Source: Blastopirellula sediminis
Lineage (GTDB): Bacteria > Planctomycetota > Planctomycetia > Pirellulales > Pirellulaceae
Length of the DNA stretch: 64,000 nt
Assembly: GCF_020966755.1 (NCBI RefSeq)
Contig: NZ_JAJKFT010000002.1
Location: 558,001 to 622,000, forward strand
Reading direction: 5' to 3'
The notes under the pieces: generated by a model
The model's database searches: none
The model's input: only the letters and a program-made list of their open reading frames with translations
What the model was told of the DNA's origin: nothing
Position numbers and translations under genes: made by a program
Part shown: piece by piece, positions 7,690 through 17,362 of the stretch
How the letters are laid out: every line of letters starts with the position of its first letter
Numbering within the stretch: the first letter of the stretch is position 1

Positions 7690-10600
7690 CTACTTCTTCG
7701 GCAACGGCGACTTCAAAAACTCGAGCAGGTTCGCCATGTCGGTGACGTTGATCTCTTTTTCCATTCCTTCCGGCATCAGCGACTTTTCGCTCGTTTGGAA
7801 GAGATCGATCTCGCTCCGCGGCGTCTCTTGCAGTTTGCCGTCGGCCAGTTGCAGGACGATCGACTCGCCAGACTGGCTAGCGACGATGCCGATGTACGAT
7901 TGCCCGCTGAGGGTCAGAATCTGGCTCGCCGCGTACTTCGGCTCGACTTTGCCGCTCGGGTTGAGGATGTCGTACAGGATCGCCTCCCGCGGACGATTCA
8001 GCGAGTCGGCCAGATCCGGCCCAACGCTGCGGCCTGACTCTTCGGTCGCAACATGGCACTTCGCACAGTTCTTTAAAAAGACTTCGCGACCAGCGACAGC
8101 GCTGCCGATAGTGCGAGGAGCTTCTTCGTAGGCGGCGAGAACCGCGTCACGATCGGTCGAAGCCGCTTTGCCGAAAACTTCGGCGGCCGCCTTACGGATC
8201 GCTTCGTTGCGATGTTCATGCAGCGCTCGCTGGTGATCCAAGCTGACCGCCGACGCCGAGACCTTGCCCCCTTTGATCGCGGCGAAGAGGCTTTCGACGC
8301 CGAGCTGGCTTTTCAGCAAGTGAGCCAAGACCGCTTCGTGCGACTGCGGTTCCATCTCGGTCCACGCGGTCAGCAAGACTTGGGCTCGCTTGTCGTTGAG
8401 CCCGCCGCCGAGGGCGTCGATCGCCGCCAACTGCACCTGGGGAGGAAAGCGGGGATGGAGCAAGTCGGCGAAGAAGTCGTCTCCAACCGACGAGAACCGA
8501 GCGAGCAGCAAGATCGCTTCGCGGCGATCGGCCAGCGGCTCAGCATCGCCGAGGGCGACCTCTTCGAGACGTTCGGTCAACTTTTCGGCTTGCGGGCCGC
8601 TCTGTTTCAAGAGCGTTTCAAACTTCGGATTGCTGTTGATCCCTTCCGCCAAACCGGCCAACAACACGAGTTGCTGATGGGGCGCCGGGCTACCAAGCGC
8701 GAGCTTCACGAGCGACGCCGTTTCAGCTTCGTCCTTACGAGCGCCGACGACTTTCGCCAAACGTTTTTGAATCGCATCGGCCGCGGCCGGATCGGCCAGT
8801 TTCGCCAACACTTCTCCGCTACAGGTTTCGGTCGCGGTCATGATCGCATCGGCAAAGTTGACGTCCGCGCCATCGCTGGCGACCAACTTCGCGAGCACTT
8901 CGACGCGACGCGGATCGGCGGTCGTTCCCATCGCCAAGGCCAAACGGTAACGGACAAACGGGTCCTTGTCGTCGGCCAGGGAAAGGGCAGCGGTCAGCAG
9001 TTCCGGCTTGTCGCTCCACGCTTGGCTCGCCAGATCGACGGCCGAGGCCCGGACGTGCGGATTCGCGTCGGTGAGCGCCGCTTTGATCGTCGCATCTTTC
9101 AATTGGCCAATCCCGGCCAAGGTCCAGATCGCATGCAACCGTGCGAGCGGAGATTTGCTTGCCGCGAACAGCTTTTCGATTGCCGGCGCGGCGGCGGTCA
9201 CTTGTCCTTCGACCAGCGTTTGCTGCGCCAGTCGACGGCGCCAACCGTTGCTGTCGCCGAGCATCGCGACCCACTCGTCGGTCGTTTTCGGCATGACGTA
9301 CTTGTTCACCGACTTCTTGTTGTCGGCGGTAATGCGCCAGATGCGGCCGCGGTCTTCCCCGGCCCGCCAATCGAGACGAGCGGCGATTTCCGGCGGCAGG
9401 AACTTCGGATGTTCGACCCACAAGCGATACATGTCGGCGAGGTAAAGGTTGCCGTCAGGACCGTTCGCCAGGCTCGCCGGTCGGAACCAGGTATCGGTCG
9501 CCGCCAGGAAGTCAGCGTCTTCACGCGCACGCTTCGACGTGAGTCGAGCGCCGTCGCGAGTCACAATGGCTCGCGTCACCAGGTGACCAATCGGCTCGCA
9601 GGCGAAGACGCTGTCTTCCATCGCCGGGCCCAGGGCGTCGCCGACATAGGCGGTCGTTCCGCAAGCGGAAGTGTGGGTGCCGGCATGCGAGAGCCAGTTG
9701 CTTTTCATCGCAACCAGCGGAAAGACCTTCGAGTCGCCGCCAGAGGGAGCGACGTCGTACTGCGCCGCGTAGATCGGCGAAAAGCGATTGCGGCGGAGCT
9801 CTTCCATCGTCATCGGCGCGGCGATGATCGGATTGCGATTGGTGACGAACAGACGATCGCCCCACTGGGTAATCGTGTTGCCAAACTGCCCGGTCCCGGC
9901 GGCCGGACCAAACTCGCGAGTGATCGGATGAAACCAAAATTCGGTCCGCGGCATATCGAACGGCGGCGCGTCGCTACCACCCTTCGTGATCTTGCCGACG
10001 CCGTAATTCAAGTAAATCTTGTTATCGAGACCCCAGCGCGGATTGCCGACTTGCATTTGAGCATGCGCCGGGACGAATCCGTCGAAGACGACTTCGCGCG
10101 ATTCGGCGACGCCGTCGTCGTTCTCATCCTTGAGCAGCAACACCTGCGTTTGCGCGCAAGCCAACACGCCGCCGGCGTACGGCATCAGGCTATGACAAAA
10201 GGTGAGCTTGTCGGCGAAGACCGAACGCTTGTCGAGCTTGCCGTCCCCATTGGTATCTTCCAGCAGCACGATCCGCGAAAGGGGAGCGTCCTTTTCATCG
10301 GGAGGACCGATCGGATAGTCGCTATACTCGGCGACGAACATCCGGCCGCGGGCGTCGAACGCGATCGCCACCGGATCCATCACCAGCGGCTCCGACGCGA
10401 CCAGTTCAATCTTGTAGCCCGGTTCGATTTTGAAAGCGGCGAGTTCCTCTTCCGGCGATCTCGGCGCCGGCGTCTTTTCGTCGACCCAGTGACGGCCACC
10501 CTTCGTCTTGTCTTCTTCGCTTAGCTGCGGCGTGGCAGCGACTTCGGCGCCTTTGCCAGATCCATCGGCGGAAAGAATGGCGATTTCGGCGTCGGTCAAA

Positions 10601-12669
10601 GCGCGATCGAAGACCGAGATCTCATCCAAGCGACCTTCCCAATTCGATTGGTTGTCGCTGCGACCGCCGAAGAAGGTGTGATCAAACGAGCCGACCTTCG
10701 AAGCGTCGGCAGTGATTTCCAACTTCCCGTCCAGGTAAACCTTGGCGGTGTCGCCAGACTTCACGAGCGTTACGTTGTGCCAGGTCCAGCGCTCGACCGG
10801 AGTCTTGCCGAAGACCTGCGCTTCGTCTTGGTCGCCGAGCTGCAGCACCACGCGTCCTACATTGTCACCTTTGCCGGCCAGCCCGAGCTGAATCCCTTCC
10901 GGCGTTACGCTGTCGACGTAATCGCGAGAAAACATCCAACCCGCGATCGGGCGAGCGGCGAGATCGAGCCCGTTCCAGCACCAGATGTTGACGGTGTAAT
11001 CACCCTTCAGCTCGGGAGTGCGAGTGATGATGCGGCCGCCGGCGAAGTGCGCGGCGCGATTGATCTGCTTGGCGGTCGAGAAGGCGGGGCCATCGGCGCC
11101 GGTCAGATAGAAGACGACGCCATCTTCGTAGGTCGCGTCGCGATAGCTGGCCGACGCGTCGCTGACGGTCGGACCTTCCATTTCGTCAAGCGGATAGTAA
11201 CGAACCGGCTTCAAGTTGGCGATCGCTTTGGCCATCACGCTGTCAGGCGGAGTCGCCTCACGACGCGGTTTGCCGGTCACTTTTTCCAGTAGTTTTAGAT
11301 CGGCCGAGACGATCTTCGGTTCGGCGGTCACTTCCAAACCGGCCGAGCGAGCCGCCCAGGTGTTGTACCCACCCAGGACATGCTGTTCCGGCGGCGGAAT
11401 ATAACCGTCGCCCCCGTTGGCCAGTTCAATCACAAAGGTCTTCTCAAACGGACTGCGAGCCTTCAGCTTCAAACCGGTCAGGGCGTACGTTTCGTTCGGC
11501 GTCGTCGCGATCGCGATATCGCCGATCCGGAGCGCCTGCAGCACGATTTCGGTCGATTGCCGCTCGTGCAGGATCGGCTGTTCACGCGCGTAAACTTCGG
11601 CCGGCGTTTTCGGCGAGGTGCGTTCCCCCATTTCGGCCAAGATGCCTTTGGCCCAAGTGAGTCGTTCGTTGCTCGGTACGCGATAGTTGAGTCGCATGCG
11701 CGTTTCGGCCATCGCGATCGTCGCGTCGCTATCGTACTTCATCGCGGCGAGCGCTCGTTCGGTACGATCGACCATCCCTTCGACGAAGCCGTCGTAGGTT
11801 TGATTGGTGCCGGCGCGATAATCGACGCGCCAGATGTCGCCGCTGCAACCGTGCGACATTACCGCGACGAACGGCGGCTTGTCGTCGCCTTTCTGGTCAT
11901 AATGCGCTTCGAGCGCTCGGCAGTAATCGCCAAAGTAGTCAGCCGCTCCGCCGCCCCCGAAATAGTGCATCGAGAAGTTCGCCAGCATCGCGATCGGGCG
12001 ACCTTCCGGCGACTGGAACGAAATCACCGCCAGCGACGGATCTTCCGGCCCCGATTCGCCGGTGACCTTTTCCATGCCGCTTTTGGCGGCGTGCATCTGG
12101 GCTCGCATCGACTTGTTGCCGAAGGGGTCGGTTCCCATTTGATCAGGAGCGAAGATCCACCGACGCAGGGCGGTGAACTCATTCGCATCGGCGGTCGCGT
12201 ATCCCACTTTCGCCGGCGCCAGGTTGCGCTGGGCGGTGACGATCGCTTCGGCCAACTTGATTCGCAAATAGGGAGTATACGTTTCGTCAGGTTCGGTTCC
12301 GAGCGCACCCATCGACGACGGCGCCGAGTGCGTATGCGTCGCCGACATCAAGATCCGATCGGTCGGAATCTTCGTTTGCTCTGAGGCCAATTGTTTGGCG
12401 CTGTCGATCAGATCTTTCGGCAGCATGCAGCTGTCGGTCACGACGATCGCCAATTGCGAAGCGCCGTCGCTGACCACAATCGCCCGGGCAAAGATGTTGG
12501 TCGGTTCGCCGGTACGGCTGTAGAAGCTGCCGTTGATCAGCACCGGAAATTGCTGCGGCGTGACGTCGATCGCGGCGGCGCCGACTTGCAACTGGGCAAA
12601 CGCGGCTGAAGTGAAACAAAGCGAAACTGCGACGGCGATTGCCAACGTAAAATTACGCAGCGGCTGCAT
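7690..12669 (-). CDS. secreted ceramidase-like / LamG / PVC-type dehydrogenase / cytochrome c fusion protein
   Basis: A 1659-residue exported protein with a signal peptide (ending TSAAFAQ). Residues about 25-480 resemble neutral/alkaline non-lysosomal ceramidases (VGAAAIDVTPQ, MSATHTHSAPS, MSHGCSGDIW). Residues about 490-710 form a LamG/concanavalin-like domain (DYTVNIWCWNGLD, DEISVFDRALTDAEI). From about 735 a PVC-type membrane-bound dehydrogenase/beta-propeller domain begins (GYKIELVASEPLVMDP), followed by HEAT-like repeats (about 1150-1500). The C-terminus is a cytochrome c haem-binding domain with CAKCH. Each part is known in planctomycetes, usually as separate or smaller fusions. A role in oxidative attack on lipid-linked or complex carbohydrate material is a guess. 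The gene is monocistronic, divergent from the repair gene. Confidence 0.85.
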   Translation of the reverse strand: MQPLRNFTLAIAVAVSLCFTSAAFAQLQVGAAAIDVTPQQFPVLINGSFYSRTGEPTNIFARAIVVSDGASQLAIVVTDSCMLPKDLIDSAKQLASEQTKIPTDRILMSATHTHSAPSSMGALGTEPDETYTPYLRIKLAEAIVTAQRNLAPAKVGYATADANEFTALRRWIFAPDQMGTDPFGNKSMRAQMHAAKSGMEKVTGESGPEDPSLAVISFQSPEGRPIAMLANFSMHYFGGGGAADYFGDYCRALEAHYDQKGDDKPPFVAVMSHGCSGDIWRVDYRAGTNQTYDGFVEGMVDRTERALAAMKYDSDATIAMAETRMRLNYRVPSNERLTWAKGILAEMGERTSPKTPAEVYAREQPILHERQSTEIVLQALRIGDIAIATTPNETYALTGLKLKARSPFEKTFVIELANGGDGYIPPPEQHVLGGYNTWAARSAGLEVTAEPKIVSADLKLLEKVTGKPRREATPPDSVMAKAIANLKPVRYYPLDEMEGPTVSDASASYRDATYEDGVVFYLTGADGPAFSTAKQINRAAHFAGGRIITRTPELKGDYTVNIWCWNGLDLAARPIAGWMFSRDYVDSVTPEGIQLGLAGKGDNVGRVVLQLGDQDEAQVFGKTPVERWTWHNVTLVKSGDTAKVYLDGKLEITADASKVGSFDHTFFGGRSDNQSNWEGRLDEISVFDRALTDAEIAILSADGSGKGAEVAATPQLSEEDKTKGGRHWVDEKTPAPRSPEEELAAFKIEPGYKIELVASEPLVMDPVAIAFDARGRMFVAEYSDYPIGPPDEKDAPLSRIVLLEDTNGDGKLDKRSVFADKLTFCHSLMPYAGGVLACAQTQVLLLKDENDDGVAESREVVFDGFVPAHAQMQVGNPRWGLDNKIYLNYGVGKITKGGSDAPPFDMPRTEFWFHPITREFGPAAGTGQFGNTITQWGDRLFVTNRNPIIAAPMTMEELRRNRFSPIYAAQYDVAPSGGDSKVFPLVAMKSNWLSHAGTHTSACGTTAYVGDALGPAMEDSVFACEPIGHLVTRAIVTRDGARLTSKRAREDADFLAATDTWFRPASLANGPDGNLYLADMYRLWVEHPKFLPPEIAARLDWRAGEDRGRIWRITADNKKSVNKYVMPKTTDEWVAMLGDSNGWRRRLAQQTLVEGQVTAAAPAIEKLFAASKSPLARLHAIWTLAGIGQLKDATIKAALTDANPHVRASAVDLASQAWSDKPELLTAALSLADDKDPFVRYRLALAMGTTADPRRVEVLAKLVASDGADVNFADAIMTATETCSGEVLAKLADPAAADAIQKRLAKVVGARKDEAETASLVKLALGSPAPHQQLVLLAGLAEGINSNPKFETLLKQSGPQAEKLTERLEEVALGDAEPLADRREAILLLARFSSVGDDFFADLLHPRFPPQVQLAAIDALGGGLNDKRAQVLLTAWTEMEPQSHEAVLAHLLKSQLGVESLFAAIKGGKVSASAVSLDHQRALHEHRNEAIRKAAAEVFGKAASTDRDAVLAAYEEAPRTIGSAVAGREVFLKNCAKCHVATEESGRSVGPDLADSLNRPREAILYDILNPSGKVEPKYAASQILTLSGQSYIGIVASQSGESIVLQLADGKLQETPRSEIDLFQTSEKSLMPEGMEKEINVTDMANLLEFLKSPLPKK

Positions 12670-12964
12670 CAGATCGTCTCCAGATGGAAGGGCCTCAGGC
12701 GGGGCGTTCGAGGCGTCGATTTTCAGGTGGGAGTAGGGCTCTCGGAATTTTATATAGTTCCCAGATTGAGCTCATGATATCTCGTTCCATCGAAAATTGC
12801 CAATAGTTCCTTTTCCCGCTCCCTTTTTTTCTTTCCTCCCCCCCGAAATCGCAAGGTCCCTGGGCGAAAGAGTACGCCCCAGAAATCTTGGTAGGGAAGC
12901 AGTTTCTAACCATCATGTCCGAAAACCGCGAGACGCTCTTCCGCCCCTTTTCTATATTGAACGC
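12670..12964. other. divergent intergenic region between the fusion protein and the alkA-like gene
   Basis: A 295-bp AT-richer stretch that must hold two divergent promoters. The segment around 12750-12790 (TTTTATATAGTTCC) is the most promoter-like. An in-frame extension of the alkA-like frame reaches 12797 but lacks domain resemblance. No Ada-box or other operator could be assigned with confidence. Confidence 0.4.
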
Positions 12965-14461
12965 ATGGAACTGAACCCCGAAGCCTGTTACCGTGCGGTG
13001 CTCGCTCGCGATGAGCGACATGACGGCCGATTTTTCACCTGCGTGAAGACGACGCGGATCTATTGCCGCCCCGTTTGTCCGGCCCGTCCGCCAAAGCGCG
13101 AGAACTGCCAGTTCGTTCCCTCCGCAGCAGCCGCCCAAGAAGCGGGGTTTCGTCCCTGTCTACGCTGTCGACCAGAAAAGGCGCCGGAGCTTTGGACCAC
13201 CGGGGGCACGAAAGCAGTCGCCCGCGCGCTGCGCTGGATCGACGACGGCGTACTCGATACGGAGAACGTCGCCGCCTTGGCCGAGCGACTGCAGATCAGC
13301 GAGCGACAACTTCGCCGACTCTTTCAACAGGAGCTCGGAGCCTCGCCGATTGCGGTGGCGCAAACGCGAAGGATCTTGCTCGCGCTACAACTGCTCCAAC
13401 AAACCGATCTGTCGATGATCGACGTGGCGCTGGCCAGCGGCTTTCAAAGCGTCCGGCGTTTCAACGAAGCGTTCCAAGCGATGTACGATCGCCCACCGCG
13501 AGAACTGCGCCGATTGCATCCCGAATCGACGGCGCCCAGCACGCAGCTTTCGCTGCTGTTGCCATACCGCAAGCCGTATGATTGGCTGAGCATGCTCGAA
13601 TTCTTCGGGCAGCGGGCGATTGCAGGGGTCGAGCATGTCGCCAACGGCGTCTACGCGCGCACGATTGAACTCGACGGAGCGTCCGGCACGTTGCAGGTTA
13701 CCGACCTGCCGGAGGAATCGGCCTTACGTGCCACGATATCGTTCCCGCGCCTGAAAAGTTTGCCGCAGATCATCGCGCGGGTTCGCCGGATGTTCGATCT
13801 GAGCGCCGACATCGGCGCGATCTCGCAGGTCCTGGCGCAAGATCCAACGCTCGCGCCGCTGGTCGCAGCTCGGCCGGGGCTTCGTATTCCGGGCGCTTGG
13901 GATGGCTTTGAAATTGCCGTTCGCGCGATTCTAGGGCAGCAGATCACCGTCCGAGCGGCTCGCACCATGGCGAGCCGGCTTGTTTCGCAGTACGGCGCAA
14001 GGTTCGAAGCGGATTCGCTTCCTGAGTTGACGCACCGCTTTCCAACGTCTGACGCGCTTCGCCAAATTGACATCGAAAAGTTGGGAATGCCCAAAGGGCG
14101 CGCGACGGCGATTCTTCACCTGGCGGAACAAGCGGCCAACAATCCAAGGCTCTTTGAGACCATCGGGGAACGGACCGACGCGATTGACCAGTTGTGCGAG
14201 TTTCCGGGGATTGGTCCCTGGACCGCCCAGTACATCGCGATGCGGGTGCTGCGCGAAAGCGACGCGTTCCTTGCCGCCGACGTCGGTCTGCAGCGGGCGA
14301 TGGCGAAAAACGGCGTTCGTCCGACCGCCAAGCAGTTGCTCGCTCACGCCGAAACATGGCGCCCCTGGCGATCCTACGCGGTCATGCATCTGTGGACCGG
14401 CGAGTCCGCGACAACACAATCCCCGAGCGGAAAGGAAGTCCCCCATGCAATTGCTTCTTAG
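12965..14461 (+). CDS. Ada-AlkA fusion: methyl-phosphotriester sensor domain, AraC HTH and 3-methyladenine DNA glycosylase II
   Basis: The start is set at the ATG at 12965 (MELNPEACYRAVLARDERHDG), giving 498 residues. The N-terminal Ada zinc domain keeps all four cysteines, C34 and C38 (IYCRPVC) and C65 and C68 (PCLRC). C34 is the expected methyl acceptor. An AraC-type HTH follows (about 80-175), then the AlkA N-terminal domain and a HhH-GPD glycosylase (LCEFPGIGPWTAQYIAM) with the catalytic aspartate in AADVGLQRA. It should both sense alkylated phosphotriesters and excise alkylated bases. The downstream ogt gene begins inside its 3' end, so the two repair activities are co-expressed. Confidence 0.93.
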   Translation: MELNPEACYRAVLARDERHDGRFFTCVKTTRIYCRPVCPARPPKRENCQFVPSAAAAQEAGFRPCLRCRPEKAPELWTTGGTKAVARALRWIDDGVLDTENVAALAERLQISERQLRRLFQQELGASPIAVAQTRRILLALQLLQQTDLSMIDVALASGFQSVRRFNEAFQAMYDRPPRELRRLHPESTAPSTQLSLLLPYRKPYDWLSMLEFFGQRAIAGVEHVANGVYARTIELDGASGTLQVTDLPEESALRATISFPRLKSLPQIIARVRRMFDLSADIGAISQVLAQDPTLAPLVAARPGLRIPGAWDGFEIAVRAILGQQITVRAARTMASRLVSQYGARFEADSLPELTHRFPTSDALRQIDIEKLGMPKGRATAILHLAEQAANNPRLFETIGERTDAIDQLCEFPGIGPWTAQYIAMRVLRESDAFLAADVGLQRAMAKNGVRPTAKQLLAHAETWRPWRSYAVMHLWTGESATTQSPSGKEVPHAIAS

Positions 14462-14963
14462 TCGATTGGATTCTCCTGTTGGCGAAATGCTCATCGTCAC
14501 CGACGCGGAGGGAACGCTGCGAGCGCTCGACTTTCATGATTACGAGCCGCGGATGCGCACATTGCTTGCGCGGCACTACGAAACGTACCAATTGACGACC
14601 GGGGACACGCCTGACGCGATCGCCGCGGCGCTGACGAACTACTTTGCCGGCGACCTCAACGCCGTCAACCATTTGCCGACGCAAACCGGCGGCACCGAGT
14701 TTCAGCGCACCATTTGGAAGGCGCTGCGCACGATTCCAGGCGGCGTGACTCGCAGCTATGGCGACCTTGCCAAGCAGATCAAGAAGCCGAGCGCCTCGCG
14801 AGCTGTTGGCTTGGCCAATGGCGCCAATCCGATTGCGATCGTCGTCCCCTGTCATCGCGTGATCGGCGCCAGCGGAGCGTTGACCGGATATGGCGGCGGC
14901 TTACCTCGCAAGCGCTGGCTCTTGGACCACGAACGAAAGCATGCCGGGCTGTTTGCCGCGTGA
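14445..14963 (+). CDS. ogt: methylated-DNA--[protein]-cysteine S-methyltransferase (O6-alkylguanine repair)
   Basis: The start at 14445 (MQLLLSRLDSPVGEML) has a good ribosome-binding site, AAAGGAAG at 14431-14438. It overlaps the preceding gene by 17 bp in another frame. The 172-residue protein ends in the MGMT domain with the invariant PCHRV (methyl acceptor C136) and the helix-turn-helix RAVGLANGANPI that flips out the lesion. It removes alkyl groups from O6-guanine in a single suicidal transfer. Longer upstream frames have no family support. Confidence 0.95.
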   Translation: MQLLLSRLDSPVGEMLIVTDAEGTLRALDFHDYEPRMRTLLARHYETYQLTTGDTPDAIAAALTNYFAGDLNAVNHLPTQTGGTEFQRTIWKALRTIPGGVTRSYGDLAKQIKKPSASRAVGLANGANPIAIVVPCHRVIGASGALTGYGGGLPRKRWLLDHERKHAGLFAA

Positions 14964-14964
14964 A

Positions 14965-15915
14965 TCAGGACATGAGATAGAGGAACGAATCATCCGCCTG
15001 TTTCCGCTTGTCGTCGTTTTCGATCCAGCGACGAAGCACGCCGTAGCCATAGAGCGTTTTGATGCGATGGGTGAGCCGCGCTTCGTCTCGCTTCAGCATC
15101 CCTTGCCAATAGGCGGTGCGTCGCGGATCTTCGGTCGCTTTTTCGACAGCGCCAAGTTCGCTCGAAACGTCAGGTAAGCTGCGCCAGAGCTCAATGTGAT
15201 TGTGATGTGCAGGAAGCGCCTGCTGGGCCAACTTCTTGTAGCCGAACCGATTCAGCTCCGCGATCGCGGCCGCATGATTGACGATATGCCAGAGACCGCC
15301 GAAGCCTTGCTTCTTTATCGGCGCCGTGGCGATCATTTCGTCGATCGTTACGCTGACCATTTCCTGAATCGAGCCATACGGCGCGAATTTTACGTCGTCC
15401 GGCACTTTTACCTGGTCGCCGATCAGCCAACCTTTTTCCTTTCCAAAGTAACCGCGTCCCGCATTCGCCTTTTGAAAACCTTCCGTCAGCTTGCGAATGC
15501 CGACGATCGTTTGCGGCGTGGCGAAGTCGGGGTGATCCTGCAGCGCGCGGATGCCGATCGACGCGAAGATGACGTTGTGGCCTGACTGCCGCAATTGGCC
15601 GACGTTCTTCGCCAGGGCGTCAGCGATGGAGTCAATTCCCTCCGGCGTCGCTTCTTCCTGTTCGAGCGGCGCGAAGAGATCGGCCGGTTCAATACCAGCT
15701 TGCTTGACGTTCCACCAGATCGACTCTTCGCCGGCGATCACGCGATCGAGTTCCCCTTCGATTCCCTGGTAGACCTCGTCCGGCAGATCGGCATGGTCTT
15801 CGCCATAGAAATATCCGGCGACGACCGCGGCGCCTAAGTGCCCGGCCATGGTTCCCCCCCGGTGAGCCCGAGCAAGCGCGGCAACGCCCGACTGCAGGTA
15901 GCGAAAGTCAATCAT
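14965..15915 (-). CDS. conserved-type hypothetical protein, 316 aa
   Basis: I do not recognise the family. The protein is soluble, without a signal peptide or membrane segment, and rich in aromatic and histidine residues: ARAHRGG near the N-terminus, GLWHIVNHAAAIAELN and ALPAHHNHIELW in the C-terminal third. These clusters could bind a metal or be structural. The two Trp-rich stretches suggest an alpha-helical fold. It converges on ogt with a single base between stop codons and lies 47 bp downstream of the XylR-type gene on the same strand, so the two may be co-transcribed. Codon use looks like that of its neighbours, so I judge it a real gene. Confidence 0.75.
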   Translation of the reverse strand: MIDFRYLQSGVAALARAHRGGTMAGHLGAAVVAGYFYGEDHADLPDEVYQGIEGELDRVIAGEESIWWNVKQAGIEPADLFAPLEQEEATPEGIDSIADALAKNVGQLRQSGHNVIFASIGIRALQDHPDFATPQTIVGIRKLTEGFQKANAGRGYFGKEKGWLIGDQVKVPDDVKFAPYGSIQEMVSVTIDEMIATAPIKKQGFGGLWHIVNHAAAIAELNRFGYKKLAQQALPAHHNHIELWRSLPDVSSELGAVEKATEDPRRTAYWQGMLKRDEARLTHRIKTLYGYGVLRRWIENDDKRKQADDSFLYLMS

Positions 15916-15962
15916 GATGTACCTCCCAACAATCGCTGCGAACTAATCCTAGTTTTAACGCA

Positions 15963-17129
15963 TCAGTTGGTCGCTTGGGAACGAAATTCCTTTGGCGTCA
16001 TCCCGAAATGCTGCCGAAAGACGCGGCAGAGTTGCTGCGAGGTTTCAAAGCCAGTTTCCTTCGCGATATTGACGATTTTCTCACTGGTTTGCAGCAGCAT
16101 TTTTTGCGCTCGCAACAGTCGAATTCGGCGGAGCTCTTCCATCGGTGGGCGAACGTAATGTTCGCGAAACGCTTTCTCGAGCCCGCTGCGGCTCATGGCG
16201 ACCTCGCGGACAACATCGATCATGTTGATCGGCAGATGAGCCTGCTCCTGCATATAGCGGAGCGCCGCCGCGACTTGCGGATGAGGAACCGCCATGCTGT
16301 CGGTGCTGCGGCGCTCGACCACGCGGCTCGGAGCGACATAGATCGTCTTTGCCGGCGGCGGTTCTCCAGCCATCAAGCGGGCCAAGAGCGACGCCCCTTC
16401 GTAGCCGACTTGCTCCAGGTTGTTATCAATGCTCGACAGCGGCGTTTGCAAACAGTCGCAAATCGTCTCGGTATTGTCGACTCCCAGGATCGAGATTTCG
16501 TCCGGGATCAATGCGCCGATCGCCATCGCCGCTTCAATAATCTCGACCGCTTCGATATCGCGGGGAGCGAACACCGCCAGAGGTTTCGGAAGTTTCGCCA
16601 GGTGCTGCACGAGCCAACGATGGCGCTGCTCGCGCGTATCGGCGCGTCGCCCCATCTCCTTTTGCCACGAGAGGACCTCACAGCCGAGATTGTGCTGCGC
16701 CAGCTCCGCCGCGAAGGAATCGCCGCGGCGATGACTCACCCCCAACTCCCAGCGATGAATGAACGCGAAGTTGCGGAAGCCCCGATCCAGGAAATGCTGA
16801 GCTCCCATTTTCCCAATCGCGACGTTGTCCATGGTGACGCGGGGCAGGGGAATGTCAGGGCGGCTTTCGGCCAGATCGACCATCGGGACCGAGAAGTTCT
16901 TCAGCGAGCGCCACACTTGCTGCTGGGCGCCAAGTAGCGTTATGACGCCGTCTCCCTGCCAATCGCGCGGGACCAGGTCGTCAAAGTCAAAGGTCACATG
17001 CCACTGGTGATCGCGGGCAAACCGCGCGACGCCCCGATGAATCTCGGAGTAGTACCAGCCGAGCGCCAGCAAGACATGCGCCCCTTTGCCGAGAGGGCGC
17101 TTACGGTCGACTTCGGCTTCGGTAGACAT
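15963..17129 (-). CDS. XylR-type AraC-family transcriptional regulator with LacI-like sensor domain
   Basis: A 388-residue protein. Residues about 10-285 are a periplasmic-binding-protein-like sensor (VLLALGWYYSEIHRGVARFA; DEISILGVDNTETIC; RVTMDNVAIGKMGAQHFL). The C-terminal ~100 residues are an AraC HTH (INMIDVVREVAMSRSGLEKAF; TGFETSQQLCRVFRQHFGMTPKEFR). This is the XylR architecture common in planctomycetes, where such regulators usually sense sugars. It is divergent from a sialidase and an N-acetylneuraminate lyase, so a sialic-acid-derived or host-glycan sugar ligand is a reasonable inference. Confidence 0.92.
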   Translation of the reverse strand: MSTEAEVDRKRPLGKGAHVLLALGWYYSEIHRGVARFARDHQWHVTFDFDDLVPRDWQGDGVITLLGAQQQVWRSLKNFSVPMVDLAESRPDIPLPRVTMDNVAIGKMGAQHFLDRGFRNFAFIHRWELGVSHRRGDSFAAELAQHNLGCEVLSWQKEMGRRADTREQRHRWLVQHLAKLPKPLAVFAPRDIEAVEIIEAAMAIGALIPDEISILGVDNTETICDCLQTPLSSIDNNLEQVGYEGASLLARLMAGEPPPAKTIYVAPSRVVERRSTDSMAVPHPQVAAALRYMQEQAHLPINMIDVVREVAMSRSGLEKAFREHYVRPPMEELRRIRLLRAQKMLLQTSEKIVNIAKETGFETSQQLCRVFRQHFGMTPKEFRSQATN

Positions 17130-17207
17130 CGGCGTGCGGCGGAAACGGGAAAATGGGCCGATTCCATCGTAACCGCCCGAGTAGCGAAAACGCCAACCTT
17201 TTTCCGC

Positions 17208-17221
17208 AACATGCGCATGTT
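17208..17221. promoter_or_regulatory. perfect 14-bp palindrome in the regulator/sialidase divergent region
   Basis: AACATGCGCATGTT is a perfect inverted repeat located 79 bp upstream of the regulator start and 142 bp upstream of the sialidase start, in the 233-bp divergent region. It is a candidate operator for the adjacent XylR-type protein or a second regulator. AraC-type proteins more often use direct repeats, so assignment is uncertain. Confidence 0.4.
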
Positions 17222-17362
17222 CACTAAGAAAAGATGCATTACCATTAGAGTGGCCCTTTTGGGGCGCAAGCCAAACTAAAGAGTTCCTCGAGCCTCATCT
17301 TTGACCCCTATCACTGTCCCCACCCGCCAACTTTCCTGCCGCTACAAGAGCGAGATCGCCCC

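Noticed and set aside
8212-10524. A 770-codon plus-strand frame opposite the ceramidase/cytochrome fusion
   Set aside because: No domain signal; the minus strand carries CxxCH, LamG and ceramidase motifs.
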